DNA of 64,000 nt from Calliopum simillimum (lineage: Eukaryota > Arthropoda > Insecta > Diptera > Lauxaniidae), in assembly GCA_951812925.1 (NCBI GenBank), contig OX638372.1, positions 45,630,245 to 45,694,244 on the forward strand, written 5' to 3'. The notes beneath the pieces are model-generated. The model was not told where the DNA came from. It saw only the letters and a program-made list of their open reading frames with translations, and did no database searches. Position numbers and translations under genes: made by a program. Below are positions 58,097 to 64,000 of the stretch, in pieces. Within the stretch, counting starts at the first letter, position 1. Every line of letters begins with the position of its first letter.

Positions 58097-58566
58097 CAGC
58101 ATAAGTCGGTTGGACGTAAGTTTCACGTTTTTGTCCGATGTCGCTTGACTGGTTTACAATCGTTGTTTATTTGCTTGGTTGGTTGGTTGGATGACTTGAA
58201 AATGTAAGCTGTCCTAGAGTTAAAATTATTACATCTATGCCAAGAAATGAAGCTGAACCTCAGTGTTACAATAAATTCGATTGTATTTCAATGTTTTGCT
58301 TAAAGTTGCAAGTGAGTTTTGCGTCGTATTTTACCCAAAACTCGCCGACAGTTTGTTGCATCTTGCACACGAAAGACGAGGTTCCTAAGGCAGAGCTCCC
58401 TTGCAAAATAATTTTTGCCTATTAACGTATCAATTGAAATGAATGAATTTCTTTGCGTTGCAGTTGAAGTTGATTCATCTAATACATATTTTCTAGTCTG
58501 ATTCGTTATGTTAAATCAATATCACAAAATCATTAAAACTAAAAAACTTAAAAATTTTTCTGGATT
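58097..58566. other. Sequence downstream of IR-3, no gene recognised
   Basis: 'ttggttggttgg' at 58177-58190. A 62-codon frame (58237-58425) has no motif. Confidence 0.4.
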
Positions 58567-58594
58567 TTTATTTGAACGAGACAAAAACATTGAT

Positions 58595-60577
58595 TTAATT
58601 ATGAAGTTGATCAAAAAGAGTTTTCAATTTTATATTTTTTTCACTTAATATCTCTAGAATAAATAATATAATGGCTATACCAATAAAAGTGCCATATAAA
58701 TAATAAAGCCCGTACAGCATTATATTGCGAAAATAAAGCACCTTGCGATTTCCAACGTTCATCATTTGAAATTCTTTTCTGCCAAATTGCATAGTGGTCA
58801 CGTGTTTCGTTATGCCGGAGTCCAACAGCACCTGAATTTTTCTGTCAAACGCCTGCTTCAAAAGGGAATGCTTTTGAAAGTACAACGACAAATGGACAGT
58901 ATAAACTGGTTCCGTAACAAAAGATAAACGGCTGATGTTTCGATGCATAAAATTATAATATCCCAAAATTTCGGGTGTTATCACGGTAGTTAATCTCTTA
59001 TTGCTGCTCTGAACTTCACTGAGTTGCCTCAGGAAATCGGCCATGATAATTGTAAGATTCGCTGGATAATAGTCGACATATGTGGATGAGAGTAACATGT
59101 AGTCGTTCTGTATTAGCTCTGGAACACTTTTGGGAATTGCTATACGGCGCGATACTCGCAATGAGTCATAAAGCTTTCCTTGATAAGCACTGCGGATAAT
59201 CATAGTTAGAAACAGCCAAAACATTAAAAGAATTCTCCTGAAGCTGTTGCGTGGCATTTTTGTGATTGGATTCCCTAGTATGATCATAAATAAATTCACA
59301 TACGAATACTCACGTTCGTTGCCCAGTAAAAGTTTTCTAGCTTCTTTATGATTTATGAGCTTGATTGTGCCTAGTGCCAACAAAGTTGCAATGCCAATGG
59401 CTAACCAAACTTCCGTTCGAAATGGATTTGCCAATTGTTTAAACGGGCCAAAGTCCAAATCGCTACGAACAACAAATATATATGGGGTATAGAGGTATGC
59501 TCTCGATGTTGAAAATTTGGAACGATTTTCGTTAGTAACGGAATAGCCTGAAAAAGCAATATCTGATGTAAGCGCTTCCAGCTGAAAGAAGAAGTCAACA
59601 TTTAGTGCCAGAAAATGAACATAAGTCTAATACTACTTGATACAAACATCGGCAAAGCCTCCAGTTGAATTTCCCTTCATATTAATCTTTCCTCTATCAT
59701 TGGAAAACCTCAAGTTTGTAGTAAAATTTAGCACTTGTGCGAGGAGACGGAATTGCGTACCCTCAATACCAGTTAAGCGCGTTATATCCTTCAAATGAGT
59801 AATATTATTAGGGTCACCATTGAATCCAGCCCAAGGTTGAATTAAAAATGTAGTCACATTAAATGTGCATTCTCCAAAGTTCAAGATTTGTAATGGAAAA
59901 ATGTGATCTTTTTCAAGTACGCCATTTTGAAAGCGATTGATTTGAATTATCTTAATGCTCGTATCACAATTCGGGGTATAGTACAATGAATAACCGTAAA
60001 ATTCTATTATGTTCGCATGTTCGTGCACTTGTTCCATAATGACCACATTTAGCACTTTCATATTTGCACATGTGCGAAATATCTCCAATTTCATATCATG
60101 GCGCAGTTGTTGTTCTTCCATGGTGTTCGTTAATATTATAATAAAGTAGAATTCTCGCTCATACGGCGTATCCTTCAGGTGTATATATAATTCACTGCGA
60201 ATGATATTTCAAAGTAACTTTACAAGTTTATTGTATTGAAGACGTACTCACTTAAAAGCCAAGTTGTCATCAACCAGAAACACATAATAACTCCAAGGTG
60301 GCTCAAGATTCTCTGCAAAGGCCAATTGTATTGCAGTTGTGAATTTGTGACGCTTCAAGTAATAATCCAGTAGCTTATAGCTTAAACTCTTACAGTTGCT
60401 ACAGTGTTCTTTAACTACCAGCGTATTCGTTTTAGGGCTGATAAAGCGCTTGGTTACAAGCAACGCACACTCGATAAGCGCTATATACTCTTCAGTTCCG
60501 GATAAAGCATTATCAACAGTAAATTTAGCACTCTGTGTACGTAATATTAACAAAATTAATAAAAGTTCTTTAAACAT
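58595..60577 (-). CDS. IR-3: divergent ionotropic receptor (iGluR-like), 3 exons
   Basis: Exons on the - strand are 60577-60252, 60194-59648 and 59581-58595, giving 619 residues. The signal peptide is 'MFKELLLILLILRTQSA'. The middle exon has one extra codon compared with the others ('YYTPNC' where they have 'YTPNC' or 'FAPNC'). In the stretch just after intron 1 it reads NELYIHLKD, losing the Cys seen in the paralogs (NELC/NEFC). S1 includes 'LTGIEGTQFRLLAQVLNF' and the Arg in 'ENRSKFSTS'; M1 near 'VWLAIGIATLLALGTIKLI', pore 'LFMIILGNP', M3 with 'RSAYQGKLYDSLR', and M4 follow. An AATAAA lies about 23 nt after the stop (58572-58567, - strand). It resembles IR-2 most around exon 3 ('LDFGPF'). 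Confidence 0.86.
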
Positions 60578-60663
60578 TATGTAGAGCTAATGAAAGTTTA
60601 CTAAACAAGTGAGTACATTTAATTTAAATTAAGTTTGTTTGATATTCTCCGAACATTTGTTTT

Positions 60664-60768
60664 ACGATTGACATATGATTGTAACTTTTGTGACAATATC
60701 TACCATCAGAACCATCATATGGTAATCTCTCATTACAACCTTTACAGTGGCAGAAATATCATCGCATA
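60664..60768 (-). promoter_or_regulatory. Conserved upstream block of IR-3
   Basis: On the - strand: TATGCGATGATATTTCTG, 'cactgtaaaggttgtaatga', 'gatggtagatattgtca', then a diverged 'caaaagttacaatc' where the others have the TTTAAGTGGTTATC stretch, then ATATGTCAATCGT. It is the most diverged of the four blocks and ends about 86 bp before the start codon. Confidence 0.55.
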
Positions 60769-60894
60769 TTGTTATAGTTTTTTAAGTTATATTTAAAATA
60801 CATACATCTAAGCTCTTTTGTTAAAATAACTAATATATATATATTTTTTAAAATATGATGAAATTTAATTTTCAATTGAACTGTTAGTCATACT

Positions 60895-61410
60895 AGAATC
60901 GCCAAGTGGTCAAAATTCAACCACAAATGTATAAAATTAATTTGGTAATTTTTTGACACTATTTGTAATATTTTTTGACACTATTTGTAATATTTTGACA
61001 CCTTTAGTACTTTTTTTGTATTTGGTAATTTTTTGACACTTTTAGTACTTTTTGGCTATTTGGTACTTTTTTGGCACTTTTCGTACTTTTTTGCTATTTG
61101 GTACTTCTTGACTTTTTTAGTACATTTTTGCTATTTGGTACTTTTTTGACACCTTCCGTACGTTTTGTTATTTGGTACGAAATAGAAAAACCCATTTATC
61201 ATCCCTGATATAATTCAAGCGAAATATAAGCAAAACAAAAAATATGAAGTCAGTGCTATGCTATTTTGTTGCAAATTTTTCCTGGCTCAAAATCAAAATA
61301 TTAACCTTAATTTAACTTTGTGCACATCTACACAGAAATACCTTCCTAATGGTGTATAACTTAAAGTCGTGCTCCATTTCTAACATAGTAAAAATAGATG
61401 GACAAATTTT
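60895..61410. repeat. Dispersed repeat with 'tatttggtacttttttgaca' minisatellite
   Basis: At 60935-61190 a degenerate tandem of about 37 bp ('tatttggtacttttttgaca', 'cttttagtactttttgc') occurs. At 61200-61208 'tcatccctg' marks a junction also found at 16322. The 61213-61410 part is the reverse-oriented relative of 16040-16330. It fills most of the space between the IR-3 upstream block and the IR-4 stop. Confidence 0.65.
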
Positions 61411-61461
61411 TTATTTGAAAAAAATAATTAAATTATCTTACACAATTAACTACTGTTCAAT

Positions 61462-63434
61462 TTAATTATGAAGTTGATCAAAAATGATTTTCAATTTCAT
61501 AATTTTTTCGCTCAATATCTCTAGAATAAATAAGAAAATGGCTATACCAATGAAAGCACCAAATAAATAATAAAGCCCGTATAGCATCGTATTGTGAATA
61601 TAAAGCTCCTTACTATTTCCAACATTCATCATTTGGAATCCTTTTCTTCCAAATAGCCTGTAAGTTACATGTTGCGTTATGCCACAGTCTAAAAACTCTT
61701 GTATTCTTCTATCAAATGCCGCCTTTAAGATGGAATGTTTTTGAAAGTACAACGGGACGTGAATAGTATAAATTGGCTCTGGTACTGAAGATAATTGACT
61801 GATGTTTCGATATATAAAATTAAGGTGTCGCAATAATTCAGGCGTCATCACGACAGTTAATCTTTTATCGCTGTTCTGAATTACTCTTTGTTGTTTCGCT
61901 ATATCGGTCATGATGATTGTAAGATTCGCTGGATAATAATCGACATATGTAATTGAAAGTAATCTGTAATCGTTCTGTATAAGCTCAAGAACACTCTTGG
62001 GAATTGCTACACGACGCGATACGCGCAATGCATCATAAAGCTTTCCTTGATAAGCATTGCGAATTATCATTGTTAGGAGCAGCCAAAACATTAGAAGAAT
62101 CCTCCTCAAGCTGTTGCGTGGCATCTTTTTGATTGGATTCCCTAGTATAATCATGAATGAATCTGTATACGAGTACTGACATTCTTTGTCCAACAAAAGT
62201 GTTCTTGTTCCTTTATGATTTATGATTTTCATTGTGGCCAACGCCAGTAGAATTGTAATACCAATGGCGATCCAAACCTCCAGTTGAAAAGGACGTGCTA
62301 ATATTTTGAATGGGCCAAAGTGCAAATCGCTACGTACAGTAAATAAATATGTAGTGTAAAAGTATGGTGTAGATGTTGAAAATTTAGAACGATTTTCATA
62401 CATAAAAGAATACCAGGAAAATGCAATATCTGCTCTCAACGCTTCCAACTAGAAAAAGAATTCAACCTTAAGAATCTAAAAAGAAACAAATAGTACTACT
62501 TAATACAAACATCTGCAAAGCCTCCAGTTGAATTTTCCTGCATATTAATTTTTCCCATATCCTTGGAAAATCTTAAGTTTGTGGTAAAATTAAGCACACT
62601 TGCAAGAAGGCGGAAATGCAAACCTTCAAATCCAGTTAAACGCGTTAGATCCCTCATGTGAGTAATATTATTGGGATCACCATTGAATTCAGCCCATGGT
62701 CGTATTAAAAATGTAGTCACATTAAATGTGCATCCTTCAAAGTTCAAGATATGTGATGGAAAAAGTTGTTCTCTTTCTAGTACGCCATTTTGAAAGCGAT
62801 TGATTTGAAGTATTTTAATGCTCATGTCACAATTTGGGGTATACAAGGAATAAGTATAAAACTCTACAATATCCACAAGTTCTAGTACTTGTTCCACGAT
62901 CACCACATTCAGCACTTTCAAATGTGCACATGTATTAAATATCTGTAATTTTATATCATGCCTCAACTGTTGATCTTCCATGGTGTTTGTTAAAATTATA
63001 AGAAAATAAAATTCTCGGTCGTACTCCGAGTCCTTCAGGTGTATACATAATTCACTGCGAATGAGTTTTCAAAGTTACTTTACAAGATATTTGTAATGTA
63101 GTACTCACTTAAAAGCTACATTGTCATCAACTATAAAAACATAATAACTCCATGGTGGTTCAAAACTCTTCGCAAAGGCCAATTGCATAGCATTTGGACC
63201 TTTGTAGTGCTTCAAGAAATAATCCAGTAATCTGTATCTTACATTTGTACAGTTGCTACAGAGTTCTTTTACTACCAGCGTATTTGTTTTAGGGCTGATA
63301 AAACGCCTAGTCACAAGCAATGCACAATCGGCAAGCGCTTTATAATTCTCAGCTGCGGGGGTAGCAATATCAATAGTAATTTCACCACAAGGTGTATGTG
63401 AAATAAGCAAAATTACGAAACATTTTAGAAACAT
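61462..63434 (-). CDS. IR-4: divergent ionotropic receptor (iGluR-like), 3 exons
   Basis: Exons on the - strand are 63434-63109, 63054-62511 and 62448-61462, giving 618 residues, the same exon lengths as IR-1. The signal peptide is 'MFLKCFVILLISHTPCG'. Exon 3 opens 'LEALRADIAFSWYS' and 'ENRSKFSTSTPYFYTTYL', closest to IR-1 among the paralogs. M1 'VWIAIGITILLALATMKII', pore 'FMIILGNP', M3 'RNAYQGKLYDALR' and M4 'LYYLFGAFIGIAIFLFIL' are present. AATAAA on the - strand lies at 61415-61410, about 47 nt after the stop. As in IR-1 the frame stays open about 30 codons upstream of the chosen ATG (to 63530); the chosen start gives the signal peptide and matches the exon 1 length of the paralogs. Confidence 0.87.
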
Positions 63435-63520
63435 TTTGTAGCACAAACGATTGTAAACTAATAAACTGTAGAGCATTATATTCTTGCTAAACTCTTTTGA
63501 TATTCCCCGAAAATTTTTTT

Positions 63521-63624
63521 TGATTGGCATGTGATAACCATTTAAATGACAATATCTACCGTCACAGCCATCACTTATTTATCTATAATCGTAATGTTTA
63601 CAGTAATAAAAATAACATGGCATA
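63521..63624 (-). promoter_or_regulatory. Conserved upstream block of IR-4
   Basis: On the - strand: TATGCCATGTTATTTTTA, 'cattacgattatagataaat', 'gtgatggctgtgacggtaga', then TATTGTCATTTAAATGG and TATCACATGCCAATCA. It aligns with the IR-1 and IR-2 blocks with few gaps and ends about 86 bp before the start codon. Confidence 0.6.
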
Positions 63625-64000
63625 ATGTTATAATGGTAGTTCCTTAATTTTTGAAGGTATGTACCTGTATAATCAAAAAGCACTTAACCGTTTTTTTTTA
63701 AAATAACCGAAACGTTCATTTTTGTTTGAACTTACAATATGCATATAGGAAGACTCATGCCTCAAATTTCGGTATATACGAAAGTTTCGTCTGACATCAT
63801 AACACTAATTCGGTTTAGTTTTATTGAAAACTAACTCGAATCAACACTACTTTGATCTTTAACTGCTCCTTGCTTTTAGCAGTTTTTTGTTGAATTCGCT
63901 TACACTCGTATTACCTAAACAAACAAACACTCCCAAATTTCCATTCGGGATTTATCTTTTATTTAGCCCATTTTTGCTCAACCGGTAATTTCACTTACCA
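63625..64000. other. Sequence upstream of IR-4, no gene recognised
   Basis: AT-rich; no further IR exon, transposon end or tandem array was seen up to the window edge. Confidence 0.45.

Overview
The window looks like AT-rich, repeat-dense genomic DNA from a higher fly (Diptera, Schizophora; a tephritid-like fruit fly is the best guess). Three things point there: introns of 55-90 bp with insect-type splice sites, a cluster of divergent ionotropic receptor (IR) genes of the kind expanded in flies, and repeat families with the 'gggcgtggcacc' modules common in fly genomes. Nothing is bacterial: there are no operons, ribosome binding sites or CRISPR arrays. The species assignment is inference.

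The only apparently intact host genes are four paralogous three-exon IR genes: IR-1 (5408-7378, +), IR-2 (51928-53909, -), IR-3 (58595-60577, -) and IR-4 (61462-63434, -). Each has a short signal-peptide exon (326 nt in all four), a middle exon (544 or 547 nt) and a last exon (987 or 999 nt) carrying the channel segments M1, pore, M3 and M4. Predicted proteins are 618, 622, 619 and 618 residues. Intron 1 is phase 2 with a GTGAGT donor; intron 2 is phase 0 with an unusual but conserved GTTTGT donor. Each gene is preceded, about 85-90 bp before its start codon, by a conserved block of about 105 bp that looks like a shared promoter. IR-1 faces the other three tail to tail across about 44.5 kb of repeats and resembles IR-4 most.

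From 1 to about 4.1 kb is a decayed CR1/Jockey-like LINE whose ORF2 is split by a 691-bp element flanked by TTAA; a pogo-like transposase relic follows. From 7.4 to 51.9 kb lies a mosaic of transposon remains: hAT-like elements with 8-bp target duplications (7.8, 9.4, 34.0, 38.0, 38.5 kb), fold-back elements (13.6, 20.5, 20.9 kb), a perfect 37-bp-arm hairpin (15.45 kb), tandem modules (16.5, 25.5, 31.0, 31.8 kb), tRNA-like composite repeats (23.0, 24.9 kb), RTE LINE fragments (28.2, 33.9, 34.5, 51.4 kb), a Tc1/mariner relic invaded by a pogo-like deletion derivative (45-46.8 kb), and an internally deleted element with a conserved protein family of unassigned function (49.4-51.1 kb). From 54 to 58 kb come further TIR elements, a transposase fragment with an NESFN motif and a (TCTTGG)-rich hAT-like element.

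The IR proteins probably act in chemosensory neurons, most likely taste-type cells, as tuning subunits partnered by co-receptors encoded elsewhere. That role comes from family knowledge; the sequence itself shows only the receptor architecture. All repeat boundaries were read by eye.
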